From: Pseudomonadales bacterium
GTDB lineage: Bacteria; Pseudomonadota; Gammaproteobacteria; Pseudomonadales; Azotimanducaceae
Direction of reading: 5' to 3'
Assembly: GCA_028279305.1 (NCBI GenBank)
Contig: JANQOA010000181.1
Coordinates: 1-40,925 of the forward strand
DNA length: 40,925 nucleotides
Part shown: piece after piece, positions 15,936-23,438 of the stretch
Numbering within the stretch: the first letter of the stretch is position 1
Layout: each line of letters opens with the position of its first letter
Position numbers and translations under genes: made by a program
Notes under the pieces: model-generated
The model's input: the letters and a program-made list of their open reading frames with translations, nothing else
The model's database searches: none
Told to the model about the DNA's origin: nothing

Positions 15936-16622
15936 ATGCCCGCATCCCTGCAGCCGCTGTCCTCCGACGCTCCGCTGATCGTCTATGTGGACATAAAAAG
16001 CCCTTATGCCTTTGTTGCCATTGCACCCACCCTGGCCCTGGAACGGGAACTGGGGGCCGCATTCGACTGGCGGCCGCTGACCCTGGATATCCCCAGCTAT
16101 CTCGGCTCAGCACAAAAAAAAGCCGGCAAGGTGGTCAAATCCAACCGCTCCGCGGCGCAATGGGCGGGCATCAAATACGCCTACCGGGATGCCCGGCGTT
16201 ACGCCGAGCGGCAAGGCCACATACTTAAGGGCACGGAAAAAATCTGGGATTCCAGCCTCGCCAACATTGGCATCATGTGGGTGGTGGAACAGGACCGCAG
16301 CCGCCTGCCCGCCTACTTTGACGCGGTTTACCCGGCCTTCTGGCGGCGCGAACTGGATATCGAAGATGCGGACGTGGTTACTGCATGCCTCCAACAAGCC
16401 GGCGTCAACACCCGGGGCTTTGCCGGGTTTCTGCGGACAGACGGGCGGCAGCAACACGATGCGCTGCAGGCACAGCTGCATCCCGCCGGCATTTACGGCG
16501 TACCTACGTATGTGTTTGCACAGCAGATCCTGTTTGGCAGAGAACACCTGCCGCTGATCCGCTGGCATCTTCAGGGGCGCCGGGGACAGGCCCCCGACAT
16601 GGCTTACGAACTTGAGTTTTGA
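15936..16622 (+). CDS. DsbA-fold HCCA isomerase-like protein (copy 2)
   Basis: This 228-residue member of the 2-hydroxychromene-2-carboxylate isomerase/GST-kappa group has the N-terminal motif VDIKSPYAF with the family Ser, and the cis-Pro near the end in GVPTYVF, then QILFGREHLPLI. There is no CxxC. It starts 3 bp after the CoA-transferase stop, so the two are co-translated. It is clearly related to the next gene (shared YVD-KSP--F-A and LFGREHLP patterns). A glutathione-dependent isomerase step on an aromatic or alicyclic CoA or acid intermediate is possible; the reaction is unknown. Confidence 0.82.
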   Translation: MPASLQPLSSDAPLIVYVDIKSPYAFVAIAPTLALERELGAAFDWRPLTLDIPSYLGSAQKKAGKVVKSNRSAAQWAGIKYAYRDARRYAERQGHILKGTEKIWDSSLANIGIMWVVEQDRSRLPAYFDAVYPAFWRRELDIEDADVVTACLQQAGVNTRGFAGFLRTDGRQQHDALQAQLHPAGIYGVPTYVFAQQILFGREHLPLIRWHLQGRRGQAPDMAYELEF

Positions 16623-16640
16623 GCTGCACGCGGTTTGTTG

Positions 16641-17237
16641 ATGGATATGAAAATATATGTTGATTTTAAATCCCCGGCATCTTTCCTGGCGTTGCAGCCC
16701 ACCCTGGCATTGATAGGCAAAACCGGCACCACGGTGAAATGGCTGCCGTTTAACACCTCCCAGCAGCCCTTACCCGAACAGCAGGACAACGAGGATGTGG
16801 GTGCCCGCCACCGCCGGGTGCGTGCTCACGCGCGCCGCTCGGTCCATGAACTGTATGCGCGGCTGCGGGGTGTGGACATGCATTTCCCTGAGCAGCCGGG
16901 TGATACCCGCCTGGCGCTGGCCGCCCTTTCCGCAATTACCCGAAGCGGCGCCGACCCCCTGCCCTTCATACAGGCGGCTTTCTCGGCTTACTGGCAGTCC
17001 GGTCAGCGGCTCAACCTGCAGGACCGGTCAGGGGTAGAGAAGCTGCTGGAGGCCGGCAACGGCTCTGCCGCTCTACCACCGGATTTGCTGCAGGATCTGG
17101 ACGTAGACGGAGAACTGCAGCGCTGTGCGGAGCAGGCGGAAGCTGACGGCGTTGTTGAGGCGCCCGCTTACGTAGTGCACGGCCAGCTTTTTATCGGCCG
17201 GGAGCACCTGCCTTGGATTGAAGAGTTGTTGAGCTGA
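16641..17237 (+). CDS. DsbA-fold HCCA isomerase-like protein (copy 3, divergent)
   Basis: About 198 residues. It keeps IYVDFKSPASFLALQPTLAL at the start and EAPAYVV (cis-Pro) plus LFIGREHLPWI at the end, but the middle is shorter and rich in Arg and Gln, and diverges strongly from copy 2. This may be a subunit that pairs with copy 2, or a specialised duplicate. Start choice is uncertain: ATG at 16641 and 16647 and TTG at 16635 are close together and none has a good ribosome site, suggesting coupling to the gene before it. Its last 47 bp overlap the convergent symporter gene. Confidence 0.75.
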   Translation: MDMKIYVDFKSPASFLALQPTLALIGKTGTTVKWLPFNTSQQPLPEQQDNEDVGARHRRVRAHARRSVHELYARLRGVDMHFPEQPGDTRLALAALSAITRSGADPLPFIQAAFSAYWQSGQRLNLQDRSGVEKLLEAGNGSAALPPDLLQDLDVDGELQRCAEQAEADGVVEAPAYVVHGQLFIGREHLPWIEELLS

Positions 17238-18942
17238 CCCCGGACTGGTAACGCCGCCGCCATGCCCGGTTACCGAGCCAGCAACAGCAAATTGTCGCCG
17301 CCACCACCGCTGCGCTGCTGATCACGAAGGTGGTGCCGATGGTGCCGGCCAGGCCTATCGGTGAAAACACCAGATAGGTCATGACAATGGACGCCACCAG
17401 CAGCACCGCCGCGGAAGTGGCATACCGCCAGGGCGTCAGGTCAACCAGGTCGCGGCTGGTGTACTGCCACGCCCGGCTCATGGGCTGCCACCAACCGATG
17501 ACCAGCATCATGCCTACCTCTATCACAAACAGGATGGCATATACGTGGATGAAATTGATATTCACATCCAGCACAAACTGCAACAGGCCGTAAGCAATGA
17601 CGTGGAAGACCACCACCACCTTGGCCGCCAGCGCCGGCACCCGCCGGGTAAATAAACCCACCAGCACCAGGGTAATCACCGGAATGTTATAAAAACCGGT
17701 GAAGATGCGGATAATCTGCCACAGACCTTCCGGGGCATACTGCAGCAGCGGCGCCGCGACAAATGAAAACAAAGCGATAATCACGCTGGCAATTTTTGCC
17801 ACCTTTATCAGCTTTGCATCGGATACCGGCGATTTGCGCAGCGGCTGGTAAATGTCCAGGCAAAACAGGGTCGCGGCGCTGTTTAACAAAGAGTTAAAGG
17901 AGCTGAACACGGCGCCCAGCAGCACTGCCAGGAAAAAGCCGGCCAGGTAGACCGGTAACACATCGGCAACCAGGGTCGGGTACGCCATATCCATATGCTC
18001 CAACTCGCCCTGATACATGTGGTAGGCGATGATTCCCGGCAGCATCATGAAAAACGGCACCAGCAGTTTAAAGAAGCCTGAAATCAGAACCCCCTTCTGC
18101 CCTTCAGCCAGGTTTTTTGCGCCCAGGGTGCGCTGGATAACATATTGGTTGGTACCCCAGTAGAACAGATTCGCCAATATCATGCCGGTGAACAAAGTGG
18201 CAAACGGCACGGGATCGTCGACGCTGCCGATGGCGTTAAGTTTGTGGGTGTCTTCCGTCAGCACGATCTTCAGACCGGCCGCGGCACTGCCCTCACCCAG
18301 CGCCACCAGCCCGAGAACCGGCACCAGGGTGCCGACAATGAGCAGGCCGGCGCCGTTAATGGTGTCCGACACGGCCACCGCGCGCAGACCGCCGAACACC
18401 GCATAAACGCCGCCGATGCAGCCGATCACCAGAATGGTGATCAACAGTCCGCCTTCGAACCCCACCCCCAGCAGGCCGGGCACATCAAACAGGCGCAGCA
18501 CCGCTAACGACCCGGAATAGAGGATGGACGGGATGGTGATCAGACCGTAACCCAGCAGAAACAGGCCCACCGTCAAACGGCGCACGGTTTCGTCAAAACG
18601 ATCTTCGAGAAACTGCGGCAACGTGGCAAACGCGCCGCCCAGGTACCTGGGCAGAAACACCAGCGCCATAACAATGATGGCAATACCGGCGGTAACCTCC
18701 CAGGCCATGCTGGACATATTAAAGCCGAAAGCGGAACCGTTCAGACCAATCAACTGCTCAGCCGACAGATTGGTCAGCAGCAGGGACCCGGCAATAAACG
18801 TCCCCGTCAGGCCGCGTCCGGCGAGAAAGTAGCCTTCCTTGGTTTCTACCGCACCACGGGTCTTAAGGTACGATACCCACCCCACCAGGCCCATAAACAA
18901 CAGGCACGATAGCAGCGTGGAGATAATATCTTCGGTAGCGAT
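17191..18942 (-). CDS. Sodium/solute symporter, vSGLT-like sugar type
   Basis: An SSS-family symporter of about 583 residues with roughly 13-14 helices. FYWGTNQYVIQRTL, FKLLVPFFMMLPGIIAY, MAYPTL and SSFNSLLNSAATLFCLDIY match the Vibrio sodium/galactose symporter vSGLT as I recall it, including the sugar-contacting Asn in GTNQ. It would import a sugar-like substrate with Na+. The first normal start is TTG 18900, which cuts through helix 1. The frame stays open upstream to a stop at 18988-18990 without ATG, GTG or TTG. An ATC at 18940-18942 has AGGA seven bases upstream and restores the helix (DIISTLLSCLLFMGLVGW), so I place the start there as inference. It follows the TonB receptor, separated by a hairpin. 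Confidence 0.82.
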   Translation of the reverse strand: MATEDIISTLLSCLLFMGLVGWVSYLKTRGAVETKEGYFLAGRGLTGTFIAGSLLLTNLSAEQLIGLNGSAFGFNMSSMAWEVTAGIAIIVMALVFLPRYLGGAFATLPQFLEDRFDETVRRLTVGLFLLGYGLITIPSILYSGSLAVLRLFDVPGLLGVGFEGGLLITILVIGCIGGVYAVFGGLRAVAVSDTINGAGLLIVGTLVPVLGLVALGEGSAAAGLKIVLTEDTHKLNAIGSVDDPVPFATLFTGMILANLFYWGTNQYVIQRTLGAKNLAEGQKGVLISGFFKLLVPFFMMLPGIIAYHMYQGELEHMDMAYPTLVADVLPVYLAGFFLAVLLGAVFSSFNSLLNSAATLFCLDIYQPLRKSPVSDAKLIKVAKIASVIIALFSFVAAPLLQYAPEGLWQIIRIFTGFYNIPVITLVLVGLFTRRVPALAAKVVVVFHVIAYGLLQFVLDVNINFIHVYAILFVIEVGMMLVIGWWQPMSRAWQYTSRDLVDLTPWRYATSAAVLLVASIVMTYLVFSPIGLAGTIGTTFVISSAAVVAATICCCWLGNRAWRRRYQSGVSSTTLQSKAGAPGR

Positions 18943-18972
18943 GTTGCTTTCCTGACCCGGGGGCGGCTGATA

Positions 18973-19008
18973 TCCCGCCTCATCAATTCATCGATTGATG
19001 AGGCGGGA
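18973..19008 (-). promoter_or_regulatory. Perfect 15-bp-arm hairpin between receptor and symporter genes
   Basis: TCCCGCCTCATCAAT (18973-18987) and its exact complement (18994-19008) are separated by a 6-base loop. It lies 30 bp after the receptor stop and about 30 bp before the symporter start. No run of T follows on either strand, so it is not a classical terminator; mRNA protection, processing or attenuation between the two genes is more likely. Confidence 0.7.
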
Positions 19009-19038
19009 CCCTAGCATGCCACCAGTTTCGCAGGCGCT

Positions 19039-21396
19039 CTAGTCGAACAGTGCCCGCAGGTTAATGCCGAAGTAGCGTTCCGCCTCACGGGGAATCTGAT
19101 AACGGAAGCTGTCACCGCTGTAAGTGGTGATGTAGCTCTCATCAGCGAGATTCTTACCAATCAAAGTCACCCGGAATTTGTCGTCATTAAACGAAAACGC
19201 CACGCTGGCATTAATCACATCGTAATCCGGCAACAGGGTTGCGGGATTAAACGTACCGTCGTTGCCCGGCAGCGTAGCCTGCTGCTCATCGGTGTAGACG
19301 TAAGAGGCATTCAGAATGATGTCCATGGACTCGCCGGGAATCACGTAGTTCGCCATCAGCGAGTACTTCAACTCCGGTGCAAACGGCACCTCAAGTCCGG
19401 ACCGGTCCGAACAGTTTGCCGGCGGCAGTCCGGTGGTCGGGTCAATCGGGCAGTTGAACTCGTCAATTTCAGCCTCCACCGCGGCAAAGCCGCCGGTCAG
19501 GCTGAAGTTCTCAGTCGGGTTCCAGATTACATCCACTTCAAACCCTTCCGTGGTTACATCGCCGGCGTTAGTCAGCCGGGTGATGGTCACCCCGGTGGAG
19601 TTGTCGAAGTTGTTGGCCTGGAAATCTTCGATATCCGTGCGGAAATATGTGGCGGCCAGGTACAGGGTTGAACCGACGTACTTGTAGCCGATTTCATATG
19701 AATCCGATGTTTCCTCGCCAATCGGCAGGGTGTCGTTGGTACCCATGTTATAGAACACGTTGAACGCGGGGCCCTTGTAGCCCTGGCTGTAGGTTCCGTA
19801 AATGCTGTGGTTTTCACCGAACTGCCAGTTCAAACCAATTTTGCCGGAGACGTCCGTTTCATCGGTGTCGCCGTCAAAGTTTGTGTTAAAGCCACCGCTG
19901 GCGGGACCAAACTGGCTGTTCGGCGCTGCCGGCCGCACCCCTACCCCCTGGCGTCCGAACTCATCGCTGTTGGTACGGTTGTGTTTAAAGGTCACTTCAT
20001 CGTCGGTATAGCGGATGCCGAGAATGGCGCTGAGGTTTTCGGTGAAATGCCAATCCGCCTGGGCAAATACGGCAAAGTTATTGAACTCCGTACGCATGTT
20101 GCCGGTTGCTGCAACAATATCGTTGGCGTTACAGGTCAAACCGGGGTTAGCGTCCAGAATATCCTGGTTCTGGCCGCCGTTGTTCTGACAACTGGCTTCA
20201 CGGGTGAAAAAGCGCTCGGAATCCAGATTCCAGTAGAACAGCCCCGCCTGCCAGACCAGGGCCTGATCCTGGGGTGAGCTGATGCGGAATTCCTGGGAAA
20301 ACTGGGTCCAATCCACGCCGCCGACGTCATGCAACTGGAAAGGCACGCCGAACACCGGCGCGGCGGCGCTGCCGCCGATGGAGGTGAAGTCACCTTCTCT
20401 GAATTCCGTATTGTCCCAGGAGCGGTACGCGGTGATTGAAGTCAGCTCGTAGTCGTTGTCGAATGACTTGTTGAACTGAATGGAAAACGCGGTGGTTTCA
20501 TCCAGGCTCTCGGTCACAAAGTCATGGTCCACGCGCCGCTGGTCCAGGTCGATGTCAGCATCATTGCCGACCACGCCGACGCTGTCCGGCACCGCTTCAG
20601 ACAACGGGTTGCGGCCGCTGGGCAAACCTTCCAGGTCGGCACAGCACTCGTCGTCAGCGTCAAAGTACTCAGCAATGGCCAGCACCGTCAGGTCGTCAGC
20701 AACATCGTACTCCAGCATGGCGCGAAAGCCCTGGCGGTCGTAGCCATTGGTTTCCTTGTTATTGAAGACATTTGAGATGTAGCCGTCGAATTCGGATCTG
20801 ATGATATTCAGGCTGCCTCGGGCATTTTCACCCAACGGCCCGCTGACCTTGCCGCGCAATCTGAATTCGTTATCCTGGAAAAAGGACGTATCGACATAAC
20901 CCTCAAACGTATCCGTTGGCCGTTTGGTTGTAATGTTAACCACCCCGGCGGACGCGTTCTTGCCGAACAGCGTGCCCTGGGGGCCGCGCAGCACTTCGAT
21001 GCGCTCGATATCATATAGATCGGTAAAGGCCTGCCCGGAGCGGCCCAGCACAACGCCGTCCACGACGGTGGATACGGAGGGTTCAGCAGCAACACTGAAA
21101 CTGATGGTACCGATGCCGCGGACGGTCAGTGCCGAGTTGCGGATGGTTGTGCCTTTGCGGAAGCTCACCGAAGGCACCAGCGCCTGCAATTGTTCAATGT
21201 TGTTACCAAAAGCGGCATCGACAGTTTCTGATTGCAAGACTGAAACAGCCAGGGGTACTTCCTGCAGCCCCTGTTCCCGTTTCTGCGCGGTGACCACTAT
21301 TTCTTCGATCACCGATTCAGCCGCGGCTGTGCCGACGCTGCACACTCCGCAAAGCAGCAGCGGCCACAACAGCCTGCTGATGGTTTTCTCTCTCAT
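19039..21396 (-). CDS. TonB-dependent outer-membrane receptor
   Basis: The protein has 785 residues. A signal peptide ends near TAAA (residue 26), followed by a TonB-box-like segment IEEIVVTAQKREQ at about 30-42. The plug domain has PLAVSVL, RGIGT, the LRGPQGTLFGKNASAG motif and NITTKRP. A 22-strand-type barrel follows with typical DLTVLAIAEYFD, GIRYTDDE and YGTYSQGYKGPAFN strands. It ends in NLRALFD rather than the usual terminal Phe. Such receptors import substrates too large or scarce for porins. Position beside a sugar-type symporter, an SsuD-like monooxygenase and sugar oxidoreductases suggests a sulfosugar or its glycoside, not iron. GGAG precedes the ATG by nine bases. Confidence 0.9.
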   Translation of the reverse strand: MREKTISRLLWPLLLCGVCSVGTAAAESVIEEIVVTAQKREQGLQEVPLAVSVLQSETVDAAFGNNIEQLQALVPSVSFRKGTTIRNSALTVRGIGTISFSVAAEPSVSTVVDGVVLGRSGQAFTDLYDIERIEVLRGPQGTLFGKNASAGVVNITTKRPTDTFEGYVDTSFFQDNEFRLRGKVSGPLGENARGSLNIIRSEFDGYISNVFNNKETNGYDRQGFRAMLEYDVADDLTVLAIAEYFDADDECCADLEGLPSGRNPLSEAVPDSVGVVGNDADIDLDQRRVDHDFVTESLDETTAFSIQFNKSFDNDYELTSITAYRSWDNTEFREGDFTSIGGSAAAPVFGVPFQLHDVGGVDWTQFSQEFRISSPQDQALVWQAGLFYWNLDSERFFTREASCQNNGGQNQDILDANPGLTCNANDIVAATGNMRTEFNNFAVFAQADWHFTENLSAILGIRYTDDEVTFKHNRTNSDEFGRQGVGVRPAAPNSQFGPASGGFNTNFDGDTDETDVSGKIGLNWQFGENHSIYGTYSQGYKGPAFNVFYNMGTNDTLPIGEETSDSYEIGYKYVGSTLYLAATYFRTDIEDFQANNFDNSTGVTITRLTNAGDVTTEGFEVDVIWNPTENFSLTGGFAAVEAEIDEFNCPIDPTTGLPPANCSDRSGLEVPFAPELKYSLMANYVIPGESMDIILNASYVYTDEQQATLPGNDGTFNPATLLPDYDVINASVAFSFNDDKFRVTLIGKNLADESYITTYSGDSFRYQIPREAERYFGINLRALFD

Positions 21397-21421
21397 CGTC
21401 TCTCTCTCCAGTTCTAATTAT

Positions 21422-21438
21422 GCGCCGCCCTGCGGCGC
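21422..21438 (-). promoter_or_regulatory. GC hairpin just upstream of the receptor gene
   Basis: GCGCCGC and GCGGCGC form a perfect 7-bp stem with a 3-base loop, in the 72-bp gap between the monooxygenase stop and the receptor start, just upstream of the receptor ribosome site. No T-run follows. With the hairpin at 18973-19008 it brackets the receptor message. Confidence 0.6.
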
Positions 21439-21468
21439 TTTCTCCGCGATACGCCCTCAGCGGTTACC

Positions 21469-22545
21469 TCATGCGGCCAAAGCCCCGTGTGGTAACTGCG
21501 GAAGCACGTATTTCGCAAACAAGTCACATTCATCCCGGTGCGGATAGCCGGACAGGATAAATGCTTCAATCCCCAGATCCATGTACTGACGCAGCTTGCG
21601 CAGCACCTGGTCCGGGTCACCGACTATGGCGGCGCCGCAACCGCTGCGCGCGCGTCCTATGCCGGTCCACAGGTTATCTTCGACAAAACCCTCAACATCC
21701 GAGCGTTCACGTAATTCCCCTTGCGCCCGCACCCCAACCGACTGGCTGTCCAGGCTTTTGGCCCGAATGCGGTCCCCCGCATCGTCGTCAAGCTGGGACA
21801 CCAGATGCGCCGCGGCAGCGCGCGCCTGGGCCTCCGTTTCCCTGACAATAACGTGCACGCGGTAACCAAAACGCAGGGTGCGGCCGAAGCCGTCAGCCCG
21901 GGCGCGCATATCCTGCAGAATTTTCTCCACCTGATCCAGCGTATCCGGCCACATCAGAAATACGTCTGAACACTCCGCCGCCACCTGCCGCGCCGGTTCC
22001 GACAAGCCGCCAAAATAAAACAGCGGGCAGCGGCCGGAGCGGGTGTGGACCACCGGCGCCTGCAGCGACAGATTGTAGAAATCACCCTGGAAATCAATGT
22101 CGCTGCCGTTCAGCAGGCTGCGCAAAATCTGCATGGTTTCGCGGGTGCGCGCATACCTCGGCTCGCTTTCCAGTTTCTCCCCGGGGATGTCCGAAGAGAT
22201 AATATTGATGCTCAGCCGGCCGTCCAGCATCTGATCCAGGGTGGCCATCTGCCGCGCCAACTGCGGCACCCACAACTCGCCGCAACGCACCGCCACCAGC
22301 AGGTGAATCTGCTCCAACAGCGGCGCGATGCCGCCGGCAAAAGCCACCGAATCTATCCCCAGCTGGTAACCCGAGGGTAACAGTATATTATCGTAACCGT
22401 TGCGGTCAGCCGCCTGCACAATGTCGCGGCAGTGGTTCCAGGAAGATTTCAGCTCGGGCTCATGTACACCCAGCAGCCGGTAGTCGTCGTCACACAGGGC
22501 GGAAAACCAGCTGACCTCCACGCTGCTGTCTTGTCCGTTACTCAT
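21469..22545 (-). CDS. SsuD-like FMNH2-dependent sulfonate monooxygenase (LLM family)
   Basis: This 358-residue luciferase-like TIM barrel aligns along its length with alkanesulfonate monooxygenase SsuD as I recall it (VSWFSALCDDDYRLLG, QAADRNGY, LLVAVRCGE, PLFYFGGLSEPARQVAAE). Residues equivalent to SsuD W196, R226, H228, R297, Y331 and H333 are all present as W199, R229, H231, R300, Y334 and H336. SsuD Cys54 is not conserved. The enzyme should cleave a C-S bond, giving an aldehyde and sulfite, using FMNH2 from a separate reductase that is not in this window. SmoC of the sulfoquinovose sulfo-SMO route belongs to this family. Its start overlaps the reductase gene stop by four bases (ATGA), indicating coupled synthesis. 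Confidence 0.85.
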   Translation of the reverse strand: MSNGQDSSVEVSWFSALCDDDYRLLGVHEPELKSSWNHCRDIVQAADRNGYDNILLPSGYQLGIDSVAFAGGIAPLLEQIHLLVAVRCGELWVPQLARQMATLDQMLDGRLSINIISSDIPGEKLESEPRYARTRETMQILRSLLNGSDIDFQGDFYNLSLQAPVVHTRSGRCPLFYFGGLSEPARQVAAECSDVFLMWPDTLDQVEKILQDMRARADGFGRTLRFGYRVHVIVRETEAQARAAAAHLVSQLDDDAGDRIRAKSLDSQSVGVRAQGELRERSDVEGFVEDNLWTGIGRARSGCGAAIVGDPDQVLRKLRQYMDLGIEAFILSGYPHRDECDLFAKYVLPQLPHGALAA

Positions 22546-23438
22546 GGTAATGCCGCTCCCATCGATGCCTGAATGATCCGGTAGACGTCCGCACGGTTAA
22601 GCTGCACCGTCAGCGCCCGGGTTGCTTGCACGATCCGCTCGACATTGGTGGAACCCACCAGCGCTACCGGCCGGCTGGGGTGCGCCAGCACAAAGGCCAG
22701 GCATAAAGTGGCGATATCCACTTCTTCGCGGGCAGCCAGTTGTTCCAGCGCCGCTGCCAGCTCCGCGTTCAACTGCGACGGGTCCGCCAGACGCCCGCCG
22801 CCCAGCGGCGACCAGGCCAGCACCGTGTGCTGATACTGCATACACTGGTCGAACGTACCGTCAAACAGGGGCTGCAGATGCAGGGCCGAGTACTCCGGCT
22901 GCTGACTGACCAGCGGAAAGCCCAGATAAGCGGCCAACGCCGCGGTTTGCGCCGGTGTATGGTTGGATACCCCAACCTCACGGATCTTGCCGCTGGTGCG
23001 CAGATTTTCCAGCAGCCTGGCGGTTTCCTGCGGATGATTCAGCAGGTCCGGGCGGTGGACCTGATACAGATCCAATTGTTCCACCTGCAGCCGGCGCAAC
23101 GAATCTTCACACGCGGATTGCAGATTAGCTGAGTCATAGGGTACACCGGGGATAATTCCACCCTTGGACGCCAGCACCATGCGGCTGCGCAAATGCGGCG
23201 CCTGCTGCAACACCCGGCCGAGCAGTTCTTCCGCTTCGCCGAAACTCTGCCCGCCCCAATCCAGGCCGTAGACATCAGCGGTGTCAATCAGGTTCATACC
23301 CTGCTCCAGGGCACACTCAACCCGCTGCTGGGCTTCATCCGCGGCCATCGCCACCAGGCGCCAGCAGCCGAAGCCCAGCGGCCCCACCTGCATTTCAGCG
23401 CCCAGCGGCCGCGGCGTGCTATCGACTAGGTTCTGCAT
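22542..23438 (-). CDS. Aldo/keto reductase, YdhF/SmoB-like
   Basis: A 298-residue AKR TIM barrel has the catalytic tetrad Asp52, Tyr57 (DTADVYG), Lys92 (ASKGGI) and His128 (YQVHRPD). NADPH-site segments GVSNHTP and LAWSPLGGGRL are present. CEDSLRRLQVEQLDLYQVHR and LRTSGKIREVGVSN resemble the 6-dehydroglucose reductase SmoB as I remember it. In the sulfo-SMO pathway that enzyme reduces the aldehyde left after desulfonation of sulfoquinovose to glucose. Adjacent overlap with the SsuD-like gene supports consecutive steps. AAGGA is close before the ATG, which lies inside the end of the Gfo/Idh/MocA gene (13-bp overlap). Another carbonyl substrate is possible. Confidence 0.85.
   Translation of the reverse strand: MQNLVDSTPRPLGAEMQVGPLGFGCWRLVAMAADEAQQRVECALEQGMNLIDTADVYGLDWGGQSFGEAEELLGRVLQQAPHLRSRMVLASKGGIIPGVPYDSANLQSACEDSLRRLQVEQLDLYQVHRPDLLNHPQETARLLENLRTSGKIREVGVSNHTPAQTAALAAYLGFPLVSQQPEYSALHLQPLFDGTFDQCMQYQHTVLAWSPLGGGRLADPSQLNAELAAALEQLAAREEVDIATLCLAFVLAHPSRPVALVGSTNVERIVQATRALTVQLNRADVYRIIQASMGAALP

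Noticed and set aside
18973-19008. Rho-independent terminator
   Set aside because: No run of T follows the stem on either strand.
19039-21396. TonB receptor as an iron-siderophore receptor
   Set aside because: No iron-related genes are nearby, whereas sugar-type and sulfonate genes are directly adjacent; this is judged from context only.
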